64,000 bases of DNA, taken from NCBI RefSeq assembly GCF_964204645.1, contig NC_134031.1, positions 18,287,307 through 18,351,306 of the forward strand, in the 5' to 3' direction. This DNA is from Tubulanus polymorphus. Taxonomy: Eukaryota; Nemertea; Palaeonemertea; Tubulaniformes; Tubulanidae. The notes below the pieces were generated by a model. That model saw nothing but the letters and a program-made list of their open reading frames with translations. It did not search any database and had not been told where the DNA came from. Position 1 is the stretch's first letter. Each line of letters starts with the position of its first letter. Shown here one piece after another: positions 12,701 through 27,700 of the stretch. The position numbers and the translations under genes are program-made.

Positions 12701-15700
12701 AAATACCCATATTTTGGTGAAAACTACTGCAAATAGAGATATCAGGTAGTCTTGTCATCCTCTTCCCCTGATTTGTATTTCAAATAGTTCTGTATACCGC
12801 TATATTGCATGAATATCTATATCTGTATATATATATATATATATATAGGTTCGGCTCCTGTAACTATTTATGACGTGCGTTACGGGCAGACGGCAACTTT
12901 AACATGTAGCGTTCTACTGAACGGTGATTATACGATCAACTGGGTCCGTCTGGACGGACGTCTGCCGGCGAACGCGATCATTCGCGATCGTATTCTAGAA
13001 ATACCGCAAGCTCGTACCGCCGACGCCGGACGATATCAGTGTATAGCTCGAGATAAAAATGGCCGCCAGATTGATGTTTTCGTCGATCTCCGCGTAACAG
13101 GTAAATACGCTCGGTCACATGACCAGTTCTCGGGATCAGCCATTTTGAAATATATTAGTATTGACTGAGGGATTTTGACAAATTTCTTATCAGTAATCAG
13201 TTGTTCAGAGTATCATTCAGTATTAGTATCACATATAACATCTTGAATTATGAAATTATATCCTATATTACGTATGTGAAATTATGATATCATATTTATT
13301 CATGCATAATTAATATTTAAGACCCAAGTTTCATGTTTTGAATAAGCATATTCATCAAGCCTTTGAAGAGCCAACACAACTTTACGGCCTGTTTGCACAA
13401 TTCCTGTGTCAGAATTGATACCTTCAATCTGAAGCCTGCTTTAAGTAAAGGAGCTGACTCTAAATTTTCCTTCAATATGTATGTGTCGTAGAAATTTGGA
13501 AGAAAAACCTTTTCATAAATAAAAGGCTGACCTGACTAAACCGCTTAACTTATTAAGGGTACATTTACTTATCGAAAAAGCTTAAAGTCAGATTCATTCC
13601 TAGTTTATTTTCAATGAAACTACAAGTTTTGATATCGAATAACTCGATAAATTGTGTTGATTACTATTCCTAAGAAGAAATGACAGGTATTCAGTCCTGT
13701 GTTAACTGAAACTTTGGTCTTAAACTTTGCTTGTTTGTTTATATGTATATACTATATATGAATATGTATGATATATTCGTAGGTACCCCTCCTCCTATCC
13801 CCTCGTTTGAGGTGCGCTACGGTGAACCTGCTCAGCTGGTCTGTAACGTACAAACTAACGGTCAATATTCGATCGTTTGGCAAAAAGTCGATGGCACGTT
13901 GCCAGATTACGTGATAATGCGCGACCGTGTGCTAGAAATCAGACAATCAAAAACCGAAGACACCGGTCGATACCGTTGCATAGCAACGGGACCAGACGGT
14001 CAAATTCGCAGGCTCGATTTAGATTTGATTGTTACCGGTAAGTTTGAAGAAAATTGATATCTAACAGTAAAGTCACTAGTGTCTGCCATTTCATTGAGAT
14101 TGTAGCATGCAATTCTTAATAAATTGCCATGAAACTTAGCTGAACTGGCTAGGTCGATCTCGGCCTGAGTGCATCGGTTCCACTCTTATTGAAAATGGGG
14201 AGCATCGGCAATTGAATATGGCCATTAGGGGGCTAGTTGCTCAAAAGTTGGTTAGAGTTAACCAGTGGATAAATGCCATTTATTACCGTGGTATTTGTCC
14301 ACCAGTTAACTCTTACCAACTTTTGACGTACAAGCCCCTGATGGTTTCTATGAAATACATGGTATATGTGTTACCTTTCTTCAATGTCTTCAGCCCGTGA
14401 CTGTCCATGGCATTGCCACGGCATTGCCACAATTTAGCATTTAGGATTTTTCATGTGGTGCTCCAACATTTGCGTTTTGAAGAGAGATATTCAGAAACTT
14501 TTCATTTACGTTTGGAATGTTTGTTATTTTGTAGGTTCCGCGCCCGTTTTAACGTCTCGTCGAGTTCCATACGGGCAGACGGCGACCTTGAACTGTAACG
14601 TCGACGGTTCGGAACGTTATACGATCACGTGGGAACGAATTGACGCTCAGTTACCGGTGAATTCGATCAGACGCGGAAATTCACTAGAGATTCATTCGGC
14701 TCGTACCGAGGATGAAGGTCGCTATCATTGTATCGCGCTATCCCCAGACGGACAACGATTAGATGCATACGTCGATCTTACTGTGTATGGTGAGTCGACA
14801 AACATCCATTAGTAATAGTTGTAAACAGTTTTTCTCTTCAGTTGAAATTTTTGTCTAATTTTGTCCTATCCTCGGTTGATATCACTACAGGAGAGGTTCC
14901 TGGTGGGATTGAGCAACCCCCTTCGATTATAACTTTAATATTTTCAAATAAACTCTGAAGATGGGTCGAAGGATTCCACCTGAAACTTATGAAAAAAACA
15001 ATAACAGTTGTGTAAATTAATATTGTGGGTTTCTCTTAATGATATAAGTAACTTTGAATATTAAGAACATTATTTCTGAATCTTGCAACTCATTGAATCT
15101 CATTGATAGGATCGGAACCGGTAATCACGGCGCGTGAAGTAAAACTAGGATCAACCGCCACACTCAACTGCAACGTACAAGGATCCGATTTCACGATCAC
15201 CTGGCAGCGTGTCGGAGCGCGTCTGCCCGTGAATTCTGCCACCCGCGGTGACAGCGGGTTAGAAATTCAAAACGCGAAATACGAAGATCAAGGTCGCTAT
15301 CACTGCATCGCTTCGTCAGCAGACGGAACTAGATTGGACGCATTTGTTGATTTAACTGTTGTCGGTAAGTTCGAAAATCTATCGCTTTCAGAAACCAACT
15401 ATTGGTTTATTGTTCTCATGGGGCCACTAAGTTAGAAGGTTTAAAGTGGCTAATAAGTAGAGCAAAAAAATGTGTCTATTTTGGCGAGATAGTCTTAACC
15501 CTTTCAGTGCTGACTGATTAATACCCTATAGTGCTGGAGATTATTTCAAAATTTAAAAAAAATTCCACCCTAGTGTGTTGAATAACGGGAATACCGCCAT
15601 AGTGCATCTACACCGCGGTGCAGTGTATCGTTAGTTACCAGTATTTCACTATGTTTGACACGTGCTGCCATTTTTCAATAGAGATAAAAACTTAATACTA

Positions 15701-18700
15701 GCAAAATCTATCACTGATTTATACACTGCACTGCGGTGTAGACGCACTGAAAGGGTTAAACATGTTTTGCTGTTGTTAAAGGGTCCTCACCGGCGGTTAT
15801 TGCGAAGAAAGAAGTCCCGTTCGGTGAAACAGCTCGGTTGAATTGTAACGTAGAGGGCGGTGACTATCAAATCACGTGGGAACGTGTGAACGGAGGGCTG
15901 CCGGAGAACTCTGCTGTATTGAGAACAGTTCTAGAAATCAGAGACGTTAAAATAGAAGACGAAGGAAGATATCACTGCACGGCTGTATCACCTACTGGGG
16001 AAAAATTAGACGCCTATCTAGATCTTACTGTTACAGGTGAAATTCTTCAAGTCATTCCTAAAGCGGGTGTCAATGTATTCTATAAAATCCACTTCTTATG
16101 TTCACGCGAAAATTTTCAAGATATTTGTCTGAATCGTATATGAAATGTTTATGATGTTTTTTGCAGGAGGTCCGGTACCGGTGAGAACGGTGAATGAAGG
16201 TGACAATGCGCGTTTGACGTGTAACGTCGGAGATGAATACACGGTTAGCTGGAGACGGGTCGACGCGGCGCTATCCCTCAATGCCGTCGTCGAGAATAAA
16301 CGTATCGAAATCCCGAACGTGCAAGTGGAAGATACCGGTCGTTACGAGTGTCTGTCTCGCAGCGCAACGGAAACGCATAAAGCGTACGTTGATTTGCTCG
16401 TCAAACGTAAGAATTTTTAGTCGATTTTTAGTCAGTCGTGTAGTTGCATGTATTTATTGTTATACCAAGTAGTTAGATTACTATAAAAGTTGTCAGAACT
16501 CCCATAACTTATAAATTGGAAGTTGAAGCCCAGTTGATAGAAAGTTTATCCAAAAAGCTTCATCTTGTTGTTCGCTTTTTGAGAAACTTAATCTTTAAAC
16601 TGTTGGATAAGTTGAGAAGTTAAGAGATTTTTCCCCTTTTCTTAAGTCTTGCTATTATTGCAGTCAAAGCTTAAGTTTCTTCATCAACTTAGTCGAAGCT
16701 CATTTTAGTTCTATAGCCAATCTGACGACTTAAGACCAGTCTAAGCTCATTTTGGTTCTATAACCAATTTAAAAACTTAGTACCAGTTTTATGATTGAAA
16801 CCATTTTCAGACTTTAATTCTAGACCGTAGAACTGGAATTTGGTCCTGATCTGATTTTTCTCGCCTGTTGAATTGATTTACTCAAATTCTATTTTCAGCT
16901 CGTGAAACGATACCGCGTACCGTCGTAACCGTCGGCGATACAGCACAAATAACGTGTAATACAAATGGCGCAGTTAGCGATCGTATAGAATGGAGTCGAG
17001 TGAACGGCCGTCTACCGAATAACGCTATAATACAGAACAGCGTCGTGGAAATACCGCAAGTGAAACTGGTCGATACCGGGCGTTATACGTGTATATCTAT
17101 AGCGACAGACGGCTCCAGAAAACAAGCTCAAGTCGATCTTATTGTCAATGGTCAGCTTTAACTATCCATAGATAAACAAAAACTTCCACGCAATCTATTT
17201 TCAAACAGTTTCAGGATTTTGCCTCTGACTTTTGCCTGAAAAACTGTTAGAAAATGAACGAGATATTTGACCAATAGTTATATTCTATCCACAAACTGAG
17301 GAAAACATCTTTCTGTTCTCTGTTTCTGTTAAAGATGAGATTTAGATGAATCCTGAAATTGTCAAAAAGATAAACTATATCTATTGTTATTTGTGGGATT
17401 AGGTTCTACACTGAGAGAGAATATATCAGTTTATCTCAGTCAGATTGATTGATTGTGATGTATATTTTTTGTTCACAGATCAATCACAAACTCCTCAGGT
17501 GAACGTTAAACTCGGAGATACGGCTCGATTGACGTGTAACCCACAGAAACGCGGTCCTCACACGTATCAATGGTTTAAACTCGGCGAAATACGCGCGATT
17601 AACCGAAATCCGGACCAGCGCGTTTTACTGATCAGTCGCGTCGTTGAGACTGACGCTGGTAGCTACACGTGTAGAGCTACGGGACCAGACGGAACTGAAG
17701 AGTTACCGATGATTATTAATGTATTAGGTTCGTGTAAAGTTTACCTTTCATCAAATCATTTGCTGTTCAATATGGGGCAGATCCATTAAAATCATAAAAA
17801 ATAGATTTTGCCTAAGGGGCTGATTTTCCACCACTCTCCTGCGGAATAGGGAGAAGTTGACAATTTCCGACCCAGGGGCTGCAGTTGCTCAAAAGTTGGC
17901 TCGAGCTAACCTGTGGACAAACGAATAGCACAGTTTTGCATGATTTACATGGCGTTTAGATTAAGCTTACGACTGAACGAAAACTGATTTGAAAATCAGA
18001 GATTCACTTTTTAGTGCAGAAATAGATTAACTATTGGAAATAATGATAATATGATGTCTGTATTTGTTCACAGGTAGCGGTGGAGGGAATGAACCGGAGA
18101 ACGGATACCCGTCTCACAAGGTCGGAGTCGGAGAGACGGCTAAACTAAAGTGCGACGTACAAGGCGAAGGTTTTCAGATCAGTTGGAGTCGTTCAGGAGG
18201 CACGCTGTCGCCGTACGCGATCGTTCAGGATCGCGTTCTCGAGATACGAGATGTCCGACCCGAAGATCAAGGTCGTTACGTCTGTACGGCCGTTGGTCCA
18301 CGAGGTTCGACTCAAGCGAAAATAGATCTATTCGTGATCGGTAAGATTCCAACGATCAGTGTTTCTTTATCTTGTCTTTAAATCAACTAAAATCAAATCA
18401 AAAACACAATATTCATTTATCGCACAAATTTACTAATGATCGAATGAGAAAGAATCGAAATCCTATTCTTCGCAAATATATTTATTTCACGAGCTTTTTA
18501 GTCGAAATATTATCGATAATTATCCGATCATCAATAGCCTTGATTAGGGTCACTTGATTGTGACCTTGTGCACCTCATATAAGCATCGTGACTCACTCAG
18601 ACCTCATTTGTGAGACTCCGTAAGATTGTGCTTCATTGAGACCTCAATTGTGCCTCACTGAAGCCTCAATTGTGCCTCACTGAAGCCTCGATAATGTCTC

Positions 18701-21700
18701 ACTGATTTCTCAATAGTGTGTTGTCTGAATGGCTCGGACCTTCAAACATTCTTTGAGAAATTGGGCCAGCCCTGGGCTGCAGTCTGTCGGAAACTGCAGT
18801 TTTCATCAGCAACCAAAAATCCTTGTAACAAAATTGGAAGTTAATTTAGAAAATTAACTTATTCAAAATAAAACCTGAAGCCATAGTTTCACAGTTTTCG
18901 GTGAATTTTAACTCTTAGAGCTGAATTGGTTTATTTCCAATGTTTTAACTCTGTGAACTGAAATGGTAGATGTGGAATTGGTTTCAGGAGATATTTTTGA
19001 ATTTCATGAATCTTTGAGGAGTGAAGATGCAGCCCTGGCATGTGATTGTTTGTATATCGCACCAATCAACCAATCATCTTTTCTTTCCTCTTTTTCCTCT
19101 ATTTTCTCTCGCTATAGACTCGCAACCAAATGCACCTCGTATTGTTGCGTTACCGGGACAACGAACGACGTTGACGTGCCGACTGACGGGTGTCGCTCCT
19201 CATTTCGTGACGTGGCGTAAACTCGATGGCGCGATGTCGAGTGACGCTGTCGAACGCAATGAGATTCTCGATATCTCGAACGTCGGTTCTCGAGATTATG
19301 GACGGTATATGTGTACGGTTAGATCGTCTGATGGTAGATCTGTTGATAGGTATATAGAGTTAATTAGACCTGGTAAGTTCCACCCTCCCCCTGCCCCTCC
19401 CCATCCCCTCCCCTCTATCTGGCTTCGGTAATATGTAGTTACAAAATGTTAGCAAAATATGATAGATGTGTCAGATATTTTTCAGTATGTACGCTGTGCT
19501 TATTTGAAATCTGGGCCAGCTTTCACAGAATCACGGCTCAGTTCTTAAAGTGGTCGCAAACCATAAGACTGGTATCAATCTCTTAGATTGGCTATATTTA
19601 GGTTTAGAATGGCGGACATCAGTGAGCTCACCTGTCAAACTTTACTGACAGCTGTGGGAATGAATCCAGTTCCCTACTTGTACAATCATAGCTTAGACCA
19701 GGCTAAGACCATCTAACCATAGCTCTATAGCCAATCTAACAACTTACAATCAGCTTTAAGATTCAAGACCACTTGTGGATTTGAGTGACGATTATTAGAG
19801 ATTTTGGTTTTATTTCAACCCCTGATTTCAAGCTCTATATCTTCGATATCTATATATGTGTGATTAGTGAATGATTTGTTTTAATACGACGCTTTGTGTC
19901 TATAATAAAACCTGCTGCACTGCTTCATGTCTGCTACGTGTGTGTGTATTGTATAATTATAGATACTCGACCGGGCGTAACAATCTCACAACCTCAATAC
20001 GAGGTGCACCTCGGTAAAACTGCCCGGTTACTCTGCGAAGTGCGCGATAAAACCGCCTCGACCGTCGTCTCGTGGAAACGTCCCGGCGGTAAACGGTTGC
20101 CCCCGTTCGCGATCGCGCGAAACGGATTGTTAGAAATTCGTCAGGTGACGTCGGACGACGCCGGTCAGTACGTCTGCCAGGTGACAGACACAACGGATAG
20201 TGGCGCCCCCTCGCGACAAGCGTTTACTGAATTAATCATCGTTGGTATGTAAAATGTTGTATCGGAGAAAAAAAGTGGAGTTTTCAGAAATGTTCGGATA
20301 TCAATCCATGAAAATCTTGATGAAAATATGGATTCTAGAAATAGGAATTAACTGTTAAGAAAAAACTCAAGTGGGTTTGGAAAATCTAGAAAAGTATGAT
20401 TTTGAATAAGCAAATTCTATTCAATGTCAGAGTGGTGATTTTGTCTGAATAGAAAATGATCACTAAGGATTTCTGGTGTAAGGTTGAAAGCTTGAATCTA
20501 AAATGAATTATTTTCGTTCAGCAGAATCAAACATGACTTAGTTTTAATCGTTGTGATGCTAAGATAAGAGAACGTTTTATGTTGAATTAAGTTTAATCTG
20601 TCTCTGGTTTTTTTTTTTTATAGTTTTACCCGAAGTTCAAGTCGGACCGAGTAAAAGTGTAACACGTTATATCGGAAACGATGTTGAACTACGTTGTGAT
20701 ACGACCGGGTCACCGGCTCCGCGGGTGTTCTGGGAGAAAGACGGAGGAACGTTACCCCCTCAAATCACTGTTCAAGATGGCCGTTTGAAGTAAGTTAACA
20801 GTGTCTAGAAATAGAGTTGATTGCAGGGAATAATATAACCATTCGGTTAGAAGTTGCAGCTTAGGCCAGTTAAGTTATATCTTTTGAATTTGAGGATTAT
20901 TCCCAAGCTTTTTTAAATGAAATGCTGTCAAGAAAAGCAAGTTAGATGCTTTATGCATAATACAGTTAAACCTAATCAAGTCACATTACTGAAGTCATCA
21001 CTATTTCTGAATCCCAAGTCGTCAGCGCATGATGATCATCCCATGACTTCATTAGCATCTGGCCTCTATTTATACTAGCCTCTGAATCCATTAATTTTGT
21101 AAGGTCTCTCGGTAAGGTTTTCTGCCGCTTTGATTTTTCTGAAACTTGAATTTATTTCGACAGGATTTTCAATCTACAACTGGTTGATTCTGGTCGTTAC
21201 TATTGCACGGCTTCAAACTCCGGAGGAAGCGACAGAGACTTCGTTCAGTTAAACGTTTACGGTAAAACGAGACGGTTTTCACTTCGTGAATTTGAAGTTT
21301 TTGTTAGACTCATTTGATGAATTGTTGTTTGTTAAATTTGTGAACTTGATTTTGTTTGTAGATCGTTCAACTGGACCCGATGAGAACTATTCAAACATTA
21401 CTCAGATTTCATCTCGCACTGAAACTGTGGCACTCGGTGATAAGGTTGACTTTACTTGTGAAGTGCAAGGTTTGTATCTAAATGGTTTGGGTTTTGCTTC
21501 AACAGGTTAACAGCCTATTGTTAATTGGCTTTTAGAAAATATAAGATATTAGTTATTCAAGATAAGATGTTCAATCCTGTTCATACGGCTGTTTGACTCA
21601 TAACTGAGAGGTCCCAGATTCACTGATGGTTTATCAGAATAAGTCTTGAGTTAAGTTGGTTCTCGCATTAAGATAACTGCCACTGATAAGCAATTTTGTA

Positions 21701-24700
21701 TCCAAAATTATAGCTAAGAAACTACAATTCAAAAAGGGTTTGGGATTCTTGAAAATATGGCTCCCGTAATTGTTGAAATATCTTGTTTATTTTCGTGATT
21801 TTGTGACTAAATCCTGTCCTCAGAGTGACACTTATTCATCGTCAAACTGATACAGACATCATCCTGTCTACTGTCATAAAACGTGTATTTCCAGGTACCC
21901 CTCGTCCTAAGATCCAATGGTTAAGAGATGGAGCTCAGATGCCACCATCTGCAATTATCGAAGACTATAAACTGATTATACCGAGCGTTGCTAAAGAAGA
22001 TGAAGGTCGCTATCGATGTATGGCTAGAAACGTTGCCGGAGCCGTGCAAGCCGTCATTGATCTGGTCGTTAAAAGTGAGAACTGATTCTAGAAAATGCGA
22101 TCTAAAATGAGCAAAACCATCCTTGATTTCCATAGAGGAATTACCAGGGCCCAGTTGTGCAGTTATGACTTAGTCCATAAGATCTTTAAAATGGTCTTTA
22201 ATTGTTAATCTAAGCCATCACTGTGCAACTGATCACTGATATCTATATATCACTTTTGAAAATGGCTCATAGTATTTGAGTCATAACATGAGGATAATTC
22301 TTCTTACAGTTTCTTTTGATTGTCAATTTTCCATCTGGCTTTACATACAATGTCTCTCTGAATAAATGTCGATTGCTCAGGATTCAGTCCTGGTTGTTTT
22401 GTCTCATCCCTCTATGACCCGACTGATTTCCTGTATATTTTCTAGCTCCTGATTATCCCCTGGCAACTGAGTCAATAATCCAAACGGCGTCAGTCGGTTC
22501 GAGAGTAGACATTAAATGTCCGAATCCAACGGACGAAAATGGCGTGATCTGGACCAAAAAGGATGGACCACTCCCCAGGTATATAGATAATAGACTTAAG
22601 GATTGTTTTAACTTGTCTTATAACCTATAACTAAGAGATTTTCATCAATTTCCTAGCAATTGCCTTTAAAGATGATAAATCCTTGATCGAGTTCTTCATG
22701 ATCGATGATTTTCATCTTGCAGGAAACACGAAATACAGAACGGTATTTTAACGATTGAAGGAATCACTGAAGATAACGCTGGAGTTTACGTCTGTAAGAT
22801 TCAAGGTCTGACGCAAGGTTCGGTGGAACAGCTTGTCGAACTGGTGGTCGGAGGTATGAGAAATATTGCCATATGCATATTTTGTAATCACAATCAATTG
22901 CAAAAATTGTAGCTCATGATATACTGTTGGAAGCAATTTTTGATTTTTGATTGCCGCTGCAAATTTATTTTGACAGGTTCTGGTTTTATTGCTGCGGCAA
23001 ATTTGCTTCAATTTGTCAAAAACAAAGTATTTAAAGAAAAAAAATGGTCACTCAGTAAACTATTGCTGCGGCTTTCCCTGCTGCAGTCGCTGCAGTTCCA
23101 GCGTCACTGCTATAATCGTGATGAATTTCAAGTTCATTGATTACTGTATTTGTTCGCGAACAGGCATTGGATATCGAAATTGGCAGATTGGCACGTGTTT
23201 CGCTAAGTGGGCATGTTGTCCCCTAGTTGTAATGATTGCATTGTTCTAATGGTTTCAGCATTGGTTCCGTATTTCAAACAGCAAGCGTCAAATTCGTACG
23301 TGTCATTCCCAACGCTACCCGACGCTAAACTGAATTTCGATGTTACGATCTCATTCTATCCGGAATCAGCAGACGGTAAGTATTGGGCAATAGTCTGCGT
23401 TTCAAAAATACCTGGACCCAGATCTATAAAAATAGTATAAGGAAATAGAAAATATTGTCAGATGAGACATTGATAAAAGTAAAGCATAACTTGCGACCTA
23501 AAAGTCCAAATCACACATTTTAGCATCGAAAATTAACTCATGGACCAAGTCCAATTTTGAGTGCTGTTTTATAGAGTTGTGATTTGATGATGTTTTGTTT
23601 TATTTCTCTGCTAGGTTTGATCCTGTATAACGGACAGTTCGAGAATGGTAACGGAGACTTTGTTTCATTCGGATTACAAAATGGCTATGGAGAATTCCGA
23701 TTCGACTGTGGCTCGGGACCTGCTATCATTAAGTCAGAAGGACCGGTGTCGCTGCAGAAATGGCACAAAGCTGAACTCAAACGAAATAAACGAAATGGTC
23801 AGATTTTAACTTTTGTGGAATTTGGTTTCCTCATTACAAAAATATATTTTTTTAAAATTTTCTTGAATGATTTGAGATGTTTTGTATCAATATAGGAACT
23901 TTGATCCTCGACGGGAAGAAGACAGTCGGTCAGTCTGAAGGTCGTTTCCAAGGCCTCGATCTTCAGTTGAACTGCTACGTTGGAGGTGTGCCCGAGTTCA
24001 ACAAAATCTCGAGGAAAGCCGGATTAACTCAAGGTTTTATCGGTAAGATATGAGAAAACAGTTAATCTAGGGCCACATCTCGAATTAGAGCGATGAAAAA
24101 GTTGAATTTGTTTATTTCCTAATATCAAGTAAAACTCAGAAAAACTCAATCATTTGAACTTAGACTTTTGATTGAAACCAGTTGCATAGAGAAGACTAAG
24201 ATTAAAAATTTATCGAATACCATCTTAGACAATCTAATAACTTATGACAGGACTTACAATCCTTCTTAGACTCAGGCATGTCCTGAACTTCATAGGATTT
24301 TGGTGATTTGATTTGTTTATTTTAAAAGGTGCCGTATCTCGTGTGGATATACGCGGAGTCCCGTTAGATATGAGCAGTGACTCAGAGAAATTAGCCGGTA
24401 TCACGGACTTTCCTGTTTGTCGGAACCGGCCCTGCAGGAATGGAGGCACGTGTATCCCTGCGAACACTGATATCGGGTACAGATGTAGCTGTTTACAGGG
24501 ATTTACAGGACTGACTTGTGAACTGAAGGGAGAAGGCTGCTTCAGAGGTGATCTCATAATTATGGGTAGAATTTGATGCGGTTATCAGTCTGGAGATATT
24601 GAAAAATGAACTAAATTTGAAAATGTTGTTGTTTTAGGCGCTTGTGGAGTCAGAGGAAAATGTTACGATTTACCAAACCAAGGAATACGCTGTGCTTGTC

Positions 24701-27700
24701 CCATTGGAAAATCTGGCAACCGCTGTCAGCAAGGTATCCCCTAAATGAATTCCCTGTGTTGTTTATTCTTTTTCAATCGATAAATTTTATTTTAGGTAAG
24801 GTCTTCTATATGTCGGTATCTTAGTGCTAAATCGTCAACTGTGGGTTTTGCTCAATACCTATTAAATACTGAGATCAATATCAGTCTACCAGTCATGGTA
24901 ACAATTACTACTGATGACATTGATTTTGAGTAAAAGCAATTTTGCATTGGAGACTACTGAAGGATTTTCTCACATTTTACCCTGCTCTGATAAATACAGC
25001 GCTGACAACTGACATATTTCATATCGAGTAATACCGACTCAATTTATTTGATGTGAACAGAAATATGAAAGATGTTACTGAAGATCTAACCATTGATTAC
25101 TGATTGATTCGAAAATTTTAATTCATATTTCAATGAAATATTCCAGACTTGTTACTGATAGCGTTTTTCAGAGGTTGGCAGCCCTGTAAATACTTCATTC
25201 ATTATTTGCAGGTGTAATCATTGAGGATCCTGCATTTGATCAGACATCGTATATAGCTTACGATCCGTTACAAGACGCGTCTCAGGGCGTAATGATTAAA
25301 CTACTGTTTAAAGCGAACACTTTAGACGATGCTATTCTGTTGTATAACGGTCAGAGACGCGACGGAGGCGGAGATTTCTTATCGCTGACGATCAGAGATC
25401 GACGCATCGAATTGCGATACGACAGCGGTTCCGGAACGGCGGTTATAACCAGTCAGAATCGCGTTCAAATCGGAAAATGGACGCGTGTCGTGGCTGAGAG
25501 GAGTCAAAGAGATGGAATGCTTACTGTCGATGCAGGAATGACTGTTAAAGGTATTTTAATGTTTTATTCTTGTTTTATATCGATGTTTTCTGTAGCTTTA
25601 AGTGTGGCCGATCGCGGGTGAATCCAGGGGTCACTTCCGACTGTAGTATCAACAGGAAAGGCCCGGCATTTTTCACTATGCAATAACTATCACAGACTCC
25701 TTTTAACTCGAATCAATCAGGACCAGTGATTTTTTTTTTCAAGTTAGGCCACGATTCAAGTTAGAATTTAATTCACATTCTGTTGCATTGTTTCTAAGAT
25801 TAGACAATATGACTTGAATCATTCAAGTTAATCCGTTTAGTGCGTCTACACCACAGTGCAGTGTATAAATTGGTGATGATCTTTGCTAGTACATTGCATT
25901 GCGGTGTACTGGATGTAATTAGGAATTAATCTATTGAAAGATGGCAGAATACAGTGAAATATTAGTAACTAACGATACTCCGCACTGTGGTGTAGATGCA
26001 CTAAGGCCGTATGCCGGTCATTTAATGTACTGGGGTGGACTTTTTTTGAAATTTTCTTATTATCTCCAGCACTTTCAGGAATTAGTCAATACTGAAAGGG
26101 TTAAGAGGAGTCTACTCTATATATTCATTTATTCATTAGTCGTCTGTTTCTATTTTCTCTTATTTCCACAGTTGCGAATCCCAGTTTTGAAGCAGGTATC
26201 TATACATCATCAACTAATTACTAATTAGTATTGAATTGTAGTATTCACCAGTAGAATTAACACAGTTAACATAATAATAGCGCTAATGAACAACCAGAAA
26301 TTTCAGCCAGTTTTAACGAAAAAAATTAACGCTTTAATTCAGTAGTTTATCATCAGAGGTGAATTGGCTAAATATCACGTAGTATAGTTTAGAATGAATT
26401 AAGTTGATTCGGTATTTAGCTTAAGTCCTTGATATTCGCGTTGCAATATTCATAGGATTCAGTTCTACGATGTTTATAGGACTAACTTACTTAAATCTAT
26501 GTCTTGAAATGATACCGTAGAACTGGATCTAGGACCCAGTTGAAAATGAACTTATTTCGAACCCAGATTCAAATTAAACTCATCTTAGACTAGTTTGTTA
26601 TGCATGACGCAAACAAGAAATTCTGATATTTTCGAAACCCATAGATTCAAATAGTATTTAAGATTTTGTAGTTGTTGTAGCCGAAGCATGATTTCGAATT
26701 TTGAAGGTGACGGGAATCAGGATATTTGGGAATTTTATTTATATTTATTCAGAATCTTGTACATTTTCGCTACCGGAACGTAATATAACATGTAAGTCAA
26801 TGCAAAGCACGAAATGTTCATTGATTTACATTTCATTTTGATTATTTTTGTTTCAGTTTTCTTCCTATCCAGCACACTGGTATTGTCATCATGTCGTCTG
26901 CACTTCTAAGATTCATCGATTCATGAAACTTTCTCTCTCTCTCTCCTGTTTTTGCTTTATCTATGTTCCTCTGTCGGTCGGACTCTGATATTATTTTCGA
27001 TGTCCTTTGATGCTTTCTGCAAATTTTTCACTTTATTTTTTTTTCATTTTTATTTTTTTCTGTCTGTGTTCATTTTCTACAGTTGTTCACGATAACGAAT
27101 CTAGAATTATTCAACTGAGCCTTCAAAACCTATTTGAGCTACTAGAACCAGTTCCGCAGTTCCGTCTTATGATTGAACAATTGTTTAAAACATTGAAAAT
27201 CAACTCATTTTAGCTATGAAGGCAAATCTAACTGTGAAACTTGAGTCTTGTAGATTTTAAAACCTTGGGTGTCACCAATAATTCAATATCCTTAAATCAT
27301 GATGAAGGTCACATTGTGCAGGTTTGATATTGCATTTTTGATAAGTGTTTTGAATTTGTGACCAATCTTTTAGATATTTTGCTGAATTGTTGACAATACC
27401 CTTTTCTGTGAAAACTATTAATGAATTTGGTATATCCTTCACTGAAAAAATACTTGAAATGCGGTGTTCTCTCTTTTCACGGTACCCGATAACTCAGAAG
27501 TTGTTCTATGATCTATAATGTTTTTGAATGGCATTTATTTCAGGTATCTCTCCGGGGAATATGGTTGGATTAAATCTGAGAAGGCATTTGTTCATCGGAG
27601 GTGTTAATCCGGATGAAGTAATCGCTCCGGGCGTTGGAGTTGTTACTGGTCTGAGGGGCTGTATCGGACAGGTAAACTAAATAGATTGGCAAAATCTTAA

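Noticed and set aside
521-22853. Titin/hemicentin/Dscam-type Ig protein instead of perlecan
   Set aside because: The Ig run leads in frame into LG-EGF-EGF-LG-EGF-EGF-LG and a stop, which is the perlecan C-terminus; no fibronectin type III or kinase domains.
26857-26884. Possible microexon after GTTTCAG at 26856
   Set aside because: The only nearby GT leaves phase 0, which does not fit the phase-1 LG2 junction.
27083-27213. Possible extra LG2 exon beginning VVHDNESRIIQ after TTTCTACAG
   Set aside because: No suitable in-phase donor before the stop; sequence merges into a dispersed repeat (CAGTTCCGCAGTTC).
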